Assembly: GCA_947650285.1 (NCBI GenBank)
Contig: CANTFL010000378.1
Coordinates: 1-64,000, forward strand
Direction of reading: 5' to 3'
Origin: Hyaloperonospora brassicae
Lineage: Eukaryota; Oomycota; Peronosporomycetes; Peronosporales; Peronosporaceae
Length of the DNA: 64,000 bases
Shown: positions 1-10,540 of the stretch, in pieces
Layout: each line of letters opens with the position of its first letter
How positions within the stretch are numbered: the first letter of the stretch is position 1
The notes under the pieces: model-generated
The model's input: only the letters and a program-made list of their open reading frames with translations
Database searches by the model: none
Told to the model about the DNA's origin: nothing
Position numbers and translations under genes: made by a program

Positions 1-537
1 CTTCATATGTAGGAACTCGTGTTTTGGCCAAGATCGAAGTTTCTGCATTGCTTTATGACGCATTAACTGTAGTCCGGGCGCTTTGCAATCCATCCCTCCC
101 CGCATTTGCCTGATCACTAGGTTCGAGTCACCACATACAATGACTCGTCCCCTAGTTTGGTTGTCCAGCAGATCGAGACCCAACAACAGGCCACGATATT
201 CCGCCGCATTCACCGTCAGATCTGCCGCGTATTCCGAAGCGGCCGAGATGATGGTCCATTCGGGTAGCTTCCACACGATCGCACTAAATGCCCCACTCTT
301 CCGTTTAGTCCGTGCCGATCCGTCGAAACTGACCACCAACAGGCATTCATCCGTACCTACCGTGGGAGGTAGCATAGTTACCAATTGTTTGGGTTTCTTC
401 TGTGTAGCGATCGCAATCAACACATCATCGACCTCATCCCGCGGAGTTATGCTAGCTGCGAGAGCGCCTAGTATTTCATCTTCTCCTTTAGTACATCTCT
501 TGACCTCCAGTGTCCAGTTCGATAGCAACGCAGCTCA
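1..537 (-). pseudogene. Element A: second (archaeal-type) RNase H domain of Gypsy pol
   Basis: Read on the minus strand, this part of pol continues in the same frame as the RT block above it, after two adjacent TGA codons (535-540). It shows an RNase H signature: an FDGSAR motif near 350, AEYRGLLLG near 210, and GDSNLVIRQMRG near 110. These supply the expected Asp, Glu and Asp catalytic residues. The canonical Gypsy RNase H lies just upstream, so this is an additional RNase H like those of plant Tat elements and some oomycete elements. Its role would be removal of RNA from the RNA/DNA hybrid during reverse transcription. The window edge cuts it off before integrase. The domain call is firm; the Tat-like comparison is family knowledge. 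Confidence 0.8.
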
Positions 538-1869
538 TCATCCCAGTCTCCCATTGAGGCCAGACGATTGGATTAGCCAAGCTAATGTCGAATATCGAGT
601 GAGCACTCTGATCTCTCGGGATACTAGCATGGTGTAGCATACTTCCAAGATTCGAAGTAGGGCCAAAACTTCTTTCTCCACCATACCATAGTTGACTTCG
701 TTAGGTTTCAGTGTGCGACTCGTGAATGTCACTGGCCAGTATACGCCGTCATATTCTTGTAACAGAGATGCCGATACCGCCCACTTACTAGCATACACCA
801 CGATCACTGGCAGTCGATCTGAATCGAAATGTTTGAGGATCGGGGTTGTAGCGATCTTGGCCTTCAGCAAAGCGAATGAAATGGCGACCCTTTCCCACCG
901 AGATCGCTCATTTTGATCATGCTCATCCCTTTGTAATGCGTCATCGCAACTTCCCGACGTCTCACCACGATCTCCCATACGGCTCACCTCGAAAAAATCC
1001 GCCTCTCGTAACTCGTACAACACCGATGCATATACTGCAAAATCTTCTATAAAGCGACTGTAATAGTTCAAGCTACCCAGGAACGTTTGCATGGATCGCA
1101 AAGTTGTGGGAAAAGGAATATTCACCAGCGATCCTAGGTCTTTAAGATTGGCTTCCAGCACAGCCAAAGATACCTGATGGCCTAAGTAATCCACCTTACG
1201 CTGTCCCCAAAAACTCTTGGTCAGACTGATCGACAAATTCCATCGATCGCATGCTGTCAATAATCTTTCGACCTTGTCGTACAGAGATGTCCATGACGTA
1301 GCCGGGATCAATATATCGTCAATGTAAGACCGTCTGCCCAGCACTGACGGCGCTTGATCCGTTTCCGGCTCTCCTTCAGTAAACACATCCGTTAACTTAG
1401 GCTGATCTGTTACATTCACATCCTTATCCGCGCCGATCTTGAGATACCCATATAGAGCATTATCAATCAAGCGCTGATAAATCTGTGGAGCGTTCTTCAG
1501 TCCAAAAGGCATCCGCAACCATTCAAACAGGCCCGACGGCGTGATGAAGGCAGAGATCGATCTTGCTCGTTCGGTCATCTCTACCACCCAAAATTCACTA
1601 GCCATGTCCAGCGAACAGTACCACATCGCTTTGTCCATATCTTGCAACAATTCACTGATAAGTGGCATACGGTAAACCATCAGCTGTGTTAGCTAAATAA
1701 ATCGTCGATAATCGATACACAGTCGGATATCTTCTCCATTTTTCTTGATTATCACAACTATTGGCGATGCCCATGGCGATGTCGAAGGTCGGATAATCTT
1801 GGCTGACAACAAACCTTTTATCAGATCGGCCAACTTCTCACGAAACTTTGGCGCGACAGGTCGCACACG
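538..1869 (-). pseudogene. Element A: reverse transcriptase and first RNase H
   Basis: The RNA-dependent DNA polymerase core of a Ty3/Gypsy pol. The N-terminal part (PSTSPWASPIVVI, then LCIDYRR) lies at about 1700-1850. The block 538-1680 (380 aa) carries WYCSLDMAS, ITPSGLFEWLRMPFGLKNA, the catalytic YIDD box at about residue 117 and the LGHQVS motif, then a connection region and a Gypsy RNase H (VVYASKWAVSASLLQ, TLAWL). The frame is unbroken across the whole stretch. It is interrupted only by TAG at 1693-1695, where the element D copy reads Gln, and by the TGA TGA pair at 535-540. Elsewhere in the family that pair reads Arg-Trp. No frameshift is seen, which is unusual for an old copy. Confidence 0.88.
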
Positions 1870-3599
1870 CTAAGCGATCGGATTCGCTTCTCCTACATCA
1901 ATGTCACACACGGCGCCGCGTGCTGCAGGGGGTAATGCGTTTCCTTTTCCGATTAACAGGTGACGACTCTTCCATATCAGTTGTCGCAAATCCTCTTGAT
2001 CCTCAGTCAAGGGCATTCCAGGATCGCCAACTTGGACATCGTCTATTGTTATCTCGGTTGTAGATACGGTTATCTCCGGCAGCACGGCCATGTGTTGTTC
2101 CACATCTTCCGCGAACAGTTCACCTCCCTCGTGGTAGTATGTCGATTCATCTGGTACATCCCTCTCCATTACTTCGTCTTCGATCGTAACAACATCCACG
2201 TCGTCGTCCAGTCGTGTAGCCTGGCTATGCACCTCCCGATCTTCTGCCTCGATCCCGTTTGGGTGACAGTTGGACTGTCCTTGTAACGGATCAGTTGTCT
2301 CCTGGTGGTCTTTCGCTATCATAGTCTCCTTTGCGACCATGTCCTCTTCACCCGACGGTTCTGGCGTCTTCCGCAATACGTTGACTGCACATGATCCCAT
2401 CATCGATCCATCATCCTTGTCTTCATCATTCCTTCCACTCGTATATTCGTCATGCAACTCCTCATTAGAGTCACCATTAGCGTCAGATGGTGAGGTGATC
2501 TCTACCGAATCCTTGATGTCGTCTGATCTCCATTTTGAGCGCGACAAAATTCGGGTAGGTTTCTCATACGTAGGATGATCCACTAACGGGACCGTGTAAG
2601 CTTCGGCTTCTTCTTCTTCTCGATCTGTAGTGGCCTCAAAAACCAATGTCTGCCATTCCATGTATCGCCGCGATACTACAGATACATATCCTTTAGATCG
2701 CGGGATCATGCCTTCTGTCATCCACAGCGCCAAAGGGGCTCCGCTGTTTAAGATCAGGTCGCGATCGCTTACATTTGTAAGCTGCAGGAGCTTAATCCTT
2801 CCGGGACCATTCGTCACGGTAGGAATCCACGCTACATCTCGTCGCACCCAAAGCTTCGATTTAGGAGGGTTGACACCGATCCTTACTTCCGCTGATCTGC
2901 CGGCCGCAATGGCTACATGTTGATCGTTAAGGTTGACCGCCAATATATTCGATCGGTACGGTGGTCCTCGTCCAGCCAGACAGATTTGGACTTCATCTGG
3001 CAGGCAAAGGGTCCCGTCGGCCAAATCCAAACGGATACCTGCAGGAACCATGAAGTCCATGCCTAGTATAGTTTCTTGACCGACTTGATCCCCAACCCAG
3101 ACATCAAAATAATACACTAGTGATCCGTTCAGTGTGATCTTGATCTTGGTCCGTCCTACCGTCATGTAGGTACTTTCTCCGATCCCAATACATTCTTGTG
3201 TTTAGATCTCGTCTATCACACACCCTACCTTACGAGCAAAGGTAGTGTCGATGATCGAGACTTCTGCACCAGAGTCAAACAGAAAAGTGGCCTTCTCATT
3301 GTTGATCTTGCCCACTGCTTTCGCCTGTTTAAACCATTTTCCCGGAGTATGATACTTCCAGTATCCCCTCGACTCACCAGGGGTAAGATCGAGCTCCATC
3401 TCCACCGAGGATCGGGCAAATTTGTCCACTCGCTTCACAATTGATATCGAAGAGGTTCGCTCTGAACAATTGCGTGTATTAAAGATCGGATCGCGCCGAT
3501 CCTTAACTCCTTGGTCATCCGACTTCTTTTCAACAAATGCGTATATGCATAGCCCAGAACTCTCGGCTCGTGCCATATTCCAACCTGGCGAGCGTCCTA
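1870..3599 (-). pseudogene. Element A: pol N-terminus with aspartic protease and acidic linker
   Basis: The start of pol in the -1 frame relative to gag. An aspartic protease lies at about 3200-3320 with FDSGAEVSIIDTTF as its active-site loop, followed by WVGDQVGQETILGMDF, the hydrophobic-Gly flap and second strand typical of retropepsins. The protease would cut the Gag-Pol polyprotein. After it comes a long acidic, Asp/Glu-rich linker (about residues 150-390 of the 1870-3165 block) of unknown role, leading to the RT. The frame is continuous from the frameshift site to RT and is broken only by stops: TAA at 3202-3204 and TAG at 1870-1872. The TAG is shared with element D at the same codon (after Pro-Ile-Ala). 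Confidence 0.85.
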
Positions 3600-3606
3600 G
3601 TTTAAC
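3597..3606 (-). promoter_or_regulatory. Predicted -1 ribosomal frameshift site at the gag-pol junction of A
   Basis: On the minus strand the heptamer GTTAAAC (3600-3606) is read by gag as TTA AAC and is followed directly by the gag stop TAG (3597-3599). The -1 frame is open through the site and runs straight into the protease ORF. GUUAAAC is the slippery heptamer known from equine arteritis virus. The related element D has the same gag stop at the same place and pol again in the -1 frame, though its heptamer has decayed. A downstream pseudoknot was not verified. Confidence 0.6.
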
Positions 3607-4699
3607 ATTACTTCGACCTTCGGAGGAAACATCCCCGCATGCTTAGTAGGCACATACCACTGGCGGATCAAGTTAAAGAACTATTCCATGGGGCATTTGC
3701 CATTCTCATGTACCTCTCCGCAGGCTGCACACACGTAGAAGCACTTGTCCGATGAATGTCCTTTGCGACCGCACTTCTGACACGTTAGTCTCTGCCAGCA
3801 TCCACGATCATCATGTCGCGTCGATCCGCAGTGGGTGCATGCCTTCGTTTTTCCACCTCGATCACGTCCATCTTCTTCACCAGCATTCTTCTGCCAGGTA
3901 CGCCGATCTTGACCCGATCTTTCTTGACCAGATGTAGTGGTCACACAAACTCGGCGGTGATCCTTGTCTTCATCTGATCCACTCAAATCCGATTCCGATC
4001 CGCTACTTTCGATCCGCTCACGGATCGCCCTCACCGCCCGAGCAGTCTTGGATGACGTAGGATTTGGATAGGCATTCTCTCGCTGGTGGAACTTGTTCGA
4101 TCCTGTCGGCGTCTTCAACTGACGACTCTCCATCCTTTGGCATGCACGCAACGTTTCATCCAACTCGTTGACATCGGTCAATCGTAGTAGGGTCAGCTGC
4201 TTGGCCAGATCGCGATCGTCCAACGTGGCAATGAAATGTTCCACATGTTCACGACGAGTGTCCGCCGTGGCCATCCTCTCGTCTCGGATCGCGATCTTGG
4301 CATGCTTAGCCGCGACATTTAGGCATTGTAGATACTCCTGTGGATTTTCATCTGATCGTTTATGTGCGAGATAGTATTGTCTGGCCAGAGACACCCCTTG
4401 TCCTCCATACTGTACCATAAATTCATTTGCAGTCTCTTCCATTTCTTCCGAGTAGATCGACTCAGTTGGTTGTACCAGTTTCGAGCGGGTCCTGTCAGCA
4501 GATCTCCGAAAACCAAACACTTCTCCTCATCTGGTGCTTGATCGCGCAAGAAGGCTGATTTAACCTTGCTGATCCAGCTTCTGGCCCGATCTTCATCTCG
4601 ATCCTTGCCACTGAATTCTTTTAGCTCCGTCATCGCCGACACTCTGATACGTTGAAGTATGCTATCACCATCTTGCAACGTCTCGGTTGTAGCTACCAT
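3600..4699 (-). pseudogene. Element A: gag C-terminal half, capsid-like domain and zinc knuckles
   Basis: Encodes the retrotransposon gag domain (RSWISKVKSAFL, LTGPARNWYNQL, then QYYLAHKRSDENPQEYLQCLN) and a nucleocapsid-like tail with Cys/His knuckles (CTHCGSTRHDDRGC, CQKCGRKGHSSDKC, CAACGEVHENGKC) that would bind the RNA genome. A single frameshift near 4440 separates two open stretches (4319-4699 and 3681-4520). A TAG at 3681-3683 falls where element D has CAG (Gln). After it the frame stays open to the gag stop at 3597-3599. The gag stop is shared with D and is therefore probably the authentic one, while the 3681 stop is a lesion. Confidence 0.82.
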
Positions 4700-4705
4700 A
4701 GCGTG

Positions 4706-6187
4706 TCAACGATCTTCTTGTCCCGAATCATCGGGATCGATGTCATCAGGATAAAAAAACTCCGGATGACGGGTGTACGACTGCACCGATTCCATCTCCA
4801 CGCCGGGTGTGTATCTTTCGAGAGATCTAGCAGGCTTGATCCTTTGGCTTGGGTAGATCGCTTGATACGCCCGTTTCTGTTGATCTTGGCGAAAGGGTTC
4901 CATGGCCTCGTCGAGGTACGTCTGCAGGAGCCCTTGCGTAGTAATCGTCTTCTGCCCTTTAGCGCCTGTGGCCTTCGATCGCGAGTTCATCTTCACCGAC
5001 TCGACTCGATCGCATAGCAGTGCTGCGCCACTTGGGCCTAGAGACATCCGTTGGATGCCGACCGAATCGTCCGACTCCATTTCTGATTCCGCCGAGGCAT
5101 ATTGAGACGATCCGGTATGATAACCTCTCGGGACCTCGGCGATCGTCGCAACTGCTTGATCCGCGGATTCGCGCTTCCCCGTCAGAGGAATTGACGATCC
5201 AGTATAATGGCCTTTCGGGACATCGGCGATCGTCCCCACCGCTTGATCTGCGGATTCGCGCTTTCCCGTCAGGGGAATAAGCTTGTCATACAGCGATCGA
5301 CACGCATGGATCACCTGATCCTGATCGCATTCCAGGAACTGGTTCGCATCGAACGCTCCAGCGACGTATCCCGCATCTTGCAACAGTTGGATGATCGCGC
5401 TGATCCCTTCTACTGCGTTAGTCGCCACCTTCGCACAGGATATCGGGCCTTGTAACTCTCCGAGTAGCTTAGGATTCAGTATCCGTAGCACGGGATCATT
5501 CGATAGCAGATCCTCAAGCGCTTTCCAATGGAATCCCTGCTCCAGTTGATCCAACTGCCATCCTTCCGGCTTCATATCTAGATCTTCGTCTACGAACATG
5601 ATCGGTTTTATGATCGCTTTCACGCCGCGATCGCGTCGATCCGATCTGGGATCTTCTTTCTTCACTCGATCCGTCTTCGAAGTCGTCTTCTTTGACATTG
5701 CTTGAGTGGTCTTGTGTAGTTTTTGTTCAGTTTTCGCTGAAGGGTTTTCACCCAGCGGGTCGTGTTTTGCAGCACGATCCGCGGTGGTCCCCAAAGGGAC
5801 CATAGGAGGGGGTCGAGGTTTATCTTCCAGATCGATTGATCGATCTTCCTCTTTAATTTTCTTGTCATCAGAGCCCCTCCCAAAACTCTGAAAATCCGGG
5901 GATCCTTTAACATCACGCGTCGTAGGCGATCCCTTCTCCTCAAACGCTTCCATCCCAGGTTCAATCTTGATTTTCACTTCTTGACTTGAGGACTCACGGT
6001 GAAATCCCGAGTCACCAGAAGTTCCGGGCACGCGCACCATTGTGGTGGAGTGGCGATCGCTCAAATTATGAGTCGATCCCAACTCTCCACTGGCGCGCGG
6101 ATGACCGACTAACGGAGGGGGTACTCCGATCCCGTGTTCTTGATAGCTTTCCTCACCTTGTGTACCCGTCGGTAGGGCGGGTTGCAC
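4706..6187 (-). CDS. Element A: gag N-terminal half
   Basis: An open stretch of 493 aa in the frame of the following gag block, separated from it by a single TGA at 4706-4708. It is rich in Lys, Glu and Pro, with no recognised catalytic motif. The conserved leader [15 protein letters not shown] and STTMVRVPG recurs at about 33.3, 36, 55.2 and 63.9 kb, which identifies it as the family's gag N-terminus. Two tandem copies of a 29-residue unit lie at 5106-5279. The reading frame extends somewhat upstream of the first Met, so the start is uncertain. Confidence 0.75.
   Translation of the reverse strand: MQPALPTGTQGEESYQEHGIGVPPPLVGHPRASGELGSTHNLSDRHSTTMVRVPGTSGDSGFHRESSSQEVKIKIEPGMEAFEEKGSPTTRDVKGSPDFQSFGRGSDDKKIKEEDRSIDLEDKPRPPPMVPLGTTADRAAKHDPLGENPSAKTEQKLHKTTQAMSKKTTSKTDRVKKEDPRSDRRDRGVKAIIKPIMFVDEDLDMKPEGWQLDQLEQGFHWKALEDLLSNDPVLRILNPKLLGELQGPISCAKVATNAVEGISAIIQLLQDAGYVAGAFDANQFLECDQDQVIHACRSLYDKLIPLTGKRESADQAVGTIADVPKGHYTGSSIPLTGKRESADQAVATIAEVPRGYHTGSSQYASAESEMESDDSVGIQRMSLGPSGAALLCDRVESVKMNSRSKATGAKGQKTITTQGLLQTYLDEAMEPFRQDQQKRAYQAIYPSQRIKPARSLERYTPGVEMESVQSYTRHPEFFYPDDIDPDDSGQEDR
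5106..5279 (-). repeat. 87-bp in-frame tandem duplication within gag
   Basis: Two adjacent 87-bp units (starting at 5106 and 5193) each encode a 29-residue segment beginning [14 protein letters not shown] and ending HTGSS or HYTGSS. They differ at a handful of positions (Gly/Ala, Asp/Glu, Lys/Arg). The duplication keeps the frame. Confidence 0.85.
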
Positions 6188-6199
6188 TCTTCCAGGTGG

Positions 6200-6720
6200 A
6201 CTCGTCTCAAAAGAAAACTTGACCGTGTTGGGGATGGGGGTGTGATCGTGCGGAAATCTTCACGCTATCACGGGGTACTTGTGGGTACTGACTTGAGTAA
6301 CCCTGATCTCAACGAAATCGCCTTGTCCACTGTATGGTTGCTTGATCCGCGAGCCTTCTGACCACTTGAGCCGTCTCGCGATCTTGCGTCTTGACTTTAC
6401 TTGTCTTGCTGCGTCCGATCGCAGTTGATGTTACTTGAGGGTTCTTGAATACACCTGGCCAAAACAATCCAGGTGTCACACTTGCGTAGACGTGTACCGT
6501 TACTCTTTGTTCAACGGGGGGCCAAAAAATCCAACCCGGAAGAGATAACGTGTGCCTTGTGAAGTAATTTGAACTCTGTTTAATGTTATCCAATCAATCC
6601 TAAAACCCTACCCCTATGCCTATCCGTATGTCCTAACCAGATGCCACGCGTCGCCTTTCCAGGAAGATCGCCCCCTCACATTTGTGTGGTCCACACCCAG
6701 TATATCAACCGTTGTGTCTT
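6200..6720 (-). mobile_element. Element A: LTR-like leader block
   Basis: Upstream of A gag on the minus strand. It contains the block shared by all A-type copies: TAACATTAAACAGA-like, then GTTGAACA-AGAGT-like, an AAGATCGCGAGACGGCTCAA segment, a TCAGAAGGCTCGCG segment and an ACGGTCAAG segment before gag. The same order is found at 10.55-16.0, 32.8-33.2, 35.5-35.9, 37.3-37.6 (inverted) and 55.4-55.8 kb. Exact LTR ends could not be fixed because no intact pair with target duplications is present. Confidence 0.6.
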
Positions 6721-6749
6721 TCTTGTGGCCCACCCAAGATGTCCCCACG

Positions 6750-7010
6750 ATCCTACGAGTGGATCGCGATCCTACTAGCGGACCGCGATCTTACTGGCGG
6801 ATCGTGATCCTAGCCGTGGATCGCGATCCTACTAGCGGATCGCGATCTTACTGGCGGTTCGCGATCCTAGCCGTGGATCGTGATCCCACTAACGGTTCGC
6901 GATCCTAGCCGTGGATCGCGATCTTACTGGCGGATCGTGATCCTAGCCGTGGATCGCGATCCTACTAGCGGATCGCGGTCCTACTAGCGGATCGCAGCCG
7001 GAGATCAGAC
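6750..7010. repeat. GATC-rich degenerate minisatellite
   Basis: About a dozen imperfect units of roughly 20-24 bp built on GCGGATCGCGATCCTACTAG and variants (TTACTGGC, CTAGCCGTGG). Most units hold two GATC sites within the palindrome GATCGCGATC. It sits just outside the LTR-like block of A, the same place as GATC-rich repeats beside the other A-type LTR blocks. Short ORFs across it are by-products of the repeat. Confidence 0.85.
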
Positions 7011-7049
7011 TTGCGATCCTAGGTTAGGATCGCGATCTTCCAGTGAAAT

Positions 7050-8250
7050 CGAGAGTCTTGTCTTGCCCTGTCTCACGACGGATTGCGTAATCAAAACGGG
7101 TCTGACCACCCCATAACCTCGTCCCAGATTGGACGATCCTATCCAATTGGGTTTGGGGTACGTTATCGTCAGCCACCCGTCCCAGCTTGTATCATTTAAT
7201 CACAGTGATCTTGGTTCAACCGAAACGTGGGACCCGTGCGATCGCCCATCCTCGATCGCCACTCCACTTCCCAAAGAGATTTCTTTGAGACCGCTTTACC
7301 ACACTCCACCAATCAAATTGATTTCGCACTTAATGCGGATCGCACGTTCGAAACTTTCCATCATTGTCTATATGCGCTTCTCCACAACCTTCCACTGTAC
7401 CGGCGACCGACATACAGTGTCGATCGACTGAGCTCCCGTAACCCTAGAACCTGCATCTTTCAGATCGCCTGCATCTCTTACTCCCGCTTCAAGCTTGATT
7501 ACCTAACCTCAGCTTTTACGTCACTGCCGGTTTCGTCTGGTGGAAAGCTTACGGCAATTTTTTAGACATGGGTGAGCGCTCCGTCCTTGGTGGATGAGAA
7601 GACCTGATATGCGGGGATTGCGGCTCATTACAATACACCGAACCTTGAGGAAGCGGTTGTTAAAGATATTCTCTCCTTGAACGAAGCATGTCAAGGCCAG
7701 AGGATGCAGATCGACCGGCCCTAGGTAGAGTTTTGATCATGCGTCGAGATCGCTTCGCGCATAGCAGCGTATGTGTAGAACCGTTATGTATGGCTCTGGA
7801 GAGATCACCAAAAGCTGATTTAAAGGTACGGGATATTCTCGGCGGGGCTGTGATGACGCGAGGGCCGAAAATGGAGAGATCAAGAAGTTGCTAACTGCGA
7901 TCTTCGAAGCCTATACGTTTTTGCAACGCGAAAAGGAATGGTGAATTCGCAAATCGGCTTTCGCCCAACAGCGAGTGGAGACGCTAACTTCGCGGACGGC
8001 TGTCGCGGAACAAAACTCGGGTGGTGACCTTTAAGCTATGAAGAATAAGTCGTTTAAGAATAAAAGCTCTTCAGCAAACCGATAAGAAGTTTGGGGTGTA
8101 TAAAACGGGCTTATAGGGCTTGTTGAAGTCTTACCCAAGGCTATCATCGCGGACATGAGCGCGCTGTATCGGAGCTGCAGAGGTTGCGATTGTACCTCAC
8201 GGATCAAGAAGCTCAGGTGAACCGCCTCCGCATTTAAGTCTTTGAGTAGA
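7050..8250 (+). pseudogene. Sense ORF3 remnant, N-terminal and coiled-coil part (A-type Gypsy)
   Basis: Decayed coding sequence on the plus strand. About 7270-7560 reads DFFETALPHSTNQIDFALNA and FHHCLYALLHNLPLYRRP. About 7800-8000 reads a heptad-like stretch (KLLTAIFEAYTFLQREKEW, one TGA, then IRKSAFAQQRVETL). It has many stops and frameshifts and no recognised enzyme motif. It lies upstream of a second conserved piece at 9.4-9.95 kb and then an LTR block, the same order seen at 33.7-35.5 kb, so it is probably an extra ORF located 3' of pol in this family. The function is unknown. Confidence 0.4.
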
Positions 8251-8455
8251 AACAGAAGTGTAATTCAACTTTCCGCGATCGCGATGTGCTTTGGACCCAC
8301 TCAACTCAGTTGTCTTCCGTATTTCTCCGCCTTCTTTCGGAAGTCCCATCTGCTGCTTCCGCTATACCACCGACCGGCAAGCGATCCATGTCCACTGATC
8401 CCAATCTCCCGATCAAACATCCTCGAGCAGCGAAGATGACGCGACATGAAACGAA

Positions 8456-8836
8456 TTAGGTGGGTACCGCCTTTGTTAAGCCGGCCGGTGAGTCCGTGCG
8501 CTCCACTGGGCCTGCGAAATTCGCCACATCGTCCGGATTCACTAAAACACCCTGCGTCTCTACGAGATCTTCTACATGCGCTTGCTTGGACGAGTCCACA
8601 GGCACATCAGGATCACCACGGAATACATTAAATCGAAGACGATCCGACTCCCAAGCTGAAAGCAAGCGGGCACAGAATCTTCCGGCTAGAGATTCACCGC
8701 TTTCCGGTAGAATTGCTTGACGCTTTTGCTCGGGATACTCTGTCCGTCTGTTTCGGATCACGCTCTTCGTTCGGCGCCGTGGATCGTCGAGGAGTGCTCC
8801 ACCTTCTACAGTAATAAATCCTGCTCTTCTCCTCAT
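8456..8836 (-). CDS. Unrecognised 126-aa ORF
   Basis: An open frame on the minus strand beginning MRRRAGFITVEGGALL and rich in Arg, Asp and Pro, with no membrane segment and no motif I recognise. The opposite strand is also open for 86 codons here. It lies inside the ORF3 remnant region and may be a chance antisense frame of that sequence. Retained only because it is the longest open frame between 6.2 and 11.5 kb. Confidence 0.2.
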   Translation of the reverse strand: MRRRAGFITVEGGALLDDPRRRTKSVIRNRRTEYPEQKRQAILPESGESLAGRFCARLLSAWESDRLRFNVFRGDPDVPVDSSKQAHVEDLVETQGVLVNPDDVANFAGPVERTDSPAGLTKAVPT

Positions 8837-8899
8837 ATATTCCTTTAATCCTAATTCTGATTCGCCAGCACTTTAAGTGGATTAAAACCGCCTGCGAAG

Positions 8900-9925
8900 C
8901 GCCCAGTCTAGAAGGTGGACCTTTTTGGCGAAGCGTCGAGCGACGTCAACGGATCGGTCAGCATTACCAGTGAACCGCGGGATGACGGTAATTCCCTGCT
9001 CTCGCCAGCTGATCACGACCATTTTCCCCGACTCGGGTACCCCGAGATCAATGCTTTCCCGTATACCGCGATCAAATACTCTGGTACCACTAGCACGTAC
9101 AGCCGTGGTCGGCTTGTCGTATTAGCTTGACCTGCGTGGCAGAGCTGGACATGAATACCCTGTTTAAGCATATGACGCGGTCAGAAGGGTACATATTCCT
9201 GTCCCCCACAGCGCCAAGATTCAACGCTACACCGCCTGATACGGAGTGGATTTCCCGGTTGGTCACCTCGGCTCAATTCTTGGCACTGTACCGGCAAGAA
9301 CCTTGGAATTAATACCGTAGCTAAGTCACACCAGTCTCTTTTCGCGCATCGGGGAGGTTTGTCGAGTCGGCATTCATGTATCGCAAATTCGAGTCCCGGC
9401 ATCGACAGATTTTGTGAGAAGCGACGTACGCCGTATATCTGCTGACCGAGCAGCGCGATCACGATCCGGAGCTGGCGTAGCTTCACCAGCAGCGCAAACA
9501 GCGGCGATCGCGATCCAGACCCCGGTGGAAAAGCTGTTGCGATCCATCTTTCAGGGAATGATCGACGAACACTTTGACTTAGACTTGTTACTAAACCCTT
9601 TTTTCATGCATTTATCGTCGCCCGTCGAGATGCGGCCATGTTGTGGAAAAATGGTTACGAGATTTAACCGTGGCATTGGGACGCGGGAGCCCACAGATCA
9701 CAGAAGCTACTTAAGTACGAGACGGAATCTGATTGGAAGAATACTGGCTTCAATGGATGGATTGCAACTCGTATTCAATCTCAGAACACGATCGTGGAGC
9801 GCAAATGAAATTGATGAAAGTGTGGATTGTGCGTACCACGTTGAAGGCGAGAATAATTTGGTTGGTGGAGCGCGCTCGGAGATGGGCCCGTTGGTACGAA
9901 GGATGGGATTACACGACTAAGTGAC
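8900..9925 (+). pseudogene. Sense ORF3 remnant, C-terminal part (A-type Gypsy)
   Basis: Decayed plus-strand coding sequence. 9127-9312 reads ELDMNTLFKHMTRSEGYI and TEWISRLVTSAQFLALYRQE. 9630-9810 reads ARRDAAMLWKNGYEI, then PWHWDAGAHRSQK and DWKNTGFNGWIATRIQSQN. The last part aligns with 34,745-34,910, where the frame gives PWRWDAGFHRWQK and KKNTGLSGWLAIRIRS, so the protein was once shared. Both copies precede an A-type LTR block. No enzyme motif is seen and the function is unknown. Confidence 0.5.
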
Positions 9926-10540
9926 AGAAAACGACTGTTGACGTTCCGCGGATTGATCTACCTAACGGTCATGAAGGAATATAGTCAAGGATCGATAATT
10001 GACCGATTGTGACACGCGATCAAGGGCTTGGATCGCCAAGCTACAAGTACCGGATCATTCGAGAGGTGAGCAACATCAAAATTACCGGATAGATAACGAC
10101 AATGGAAGTAGTGAATATTGAAGCAGACTGGAGGAGTGGATCGTCAAGTTTATCAATTATGCGAAACTCTAGAAGAAACGGCGATTTCGCTATTCTTAGC
10201 CCAATCAAAGACTTAACCGATTGACCACGATTGATCCTGGGTATAAAATGCTGGGTGGTGTGGACACATAATTAATGTGGATCAAAGATCATAAATCACA
10301 GACCACGACCCACTACCCCTCGATCCACTATCCCGCGATCCCTTCCTGGGTATGTACTGCTGGGTGGTGTTGACACATTATTGGCGTGGATACATATTTA
10401 GTGTGGATCATATACCGCGATCCACTACACTGCGATCCAATATACCGCGATCCACTACGTGGTGTATGCTATGAACCTCATGATGCAAGAGGTGAATGAC
10501 ATAGACATGCGATACGCAACCGAGATCTAGCGAACAGATA
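9926..10540. repeat. Pre-LTR non-coding region with GATCCACTA repeats
   Basis: No gene seen. 10,230-10,470 holds repeated short units (GCGATCCACTA and GATCCACTAC variants) and two copies of a GGGTATGTACTGCTGGGTGG-like segment. The stretch at 9985-10,035 (GTCAAGGATCGATAATTGAC) recurs almost unchanged at 35,086. It corresponds to the region just before the 35.5-kb LTR block. Confidence 0.65.

Noticed and set aside
83..637. 184-aa open frame on the plus strand
   Set aside because: It is the shadow of the minus-strand RNase H; the minus frame has the FDGSAR, AEYRGLL and GDSN motifs.
6684..6908. 74-aa repetitive ORF
   Set aside because: Produced by the GATC minisatellite (VDRDPTSG repeats); no independent coding evidence.
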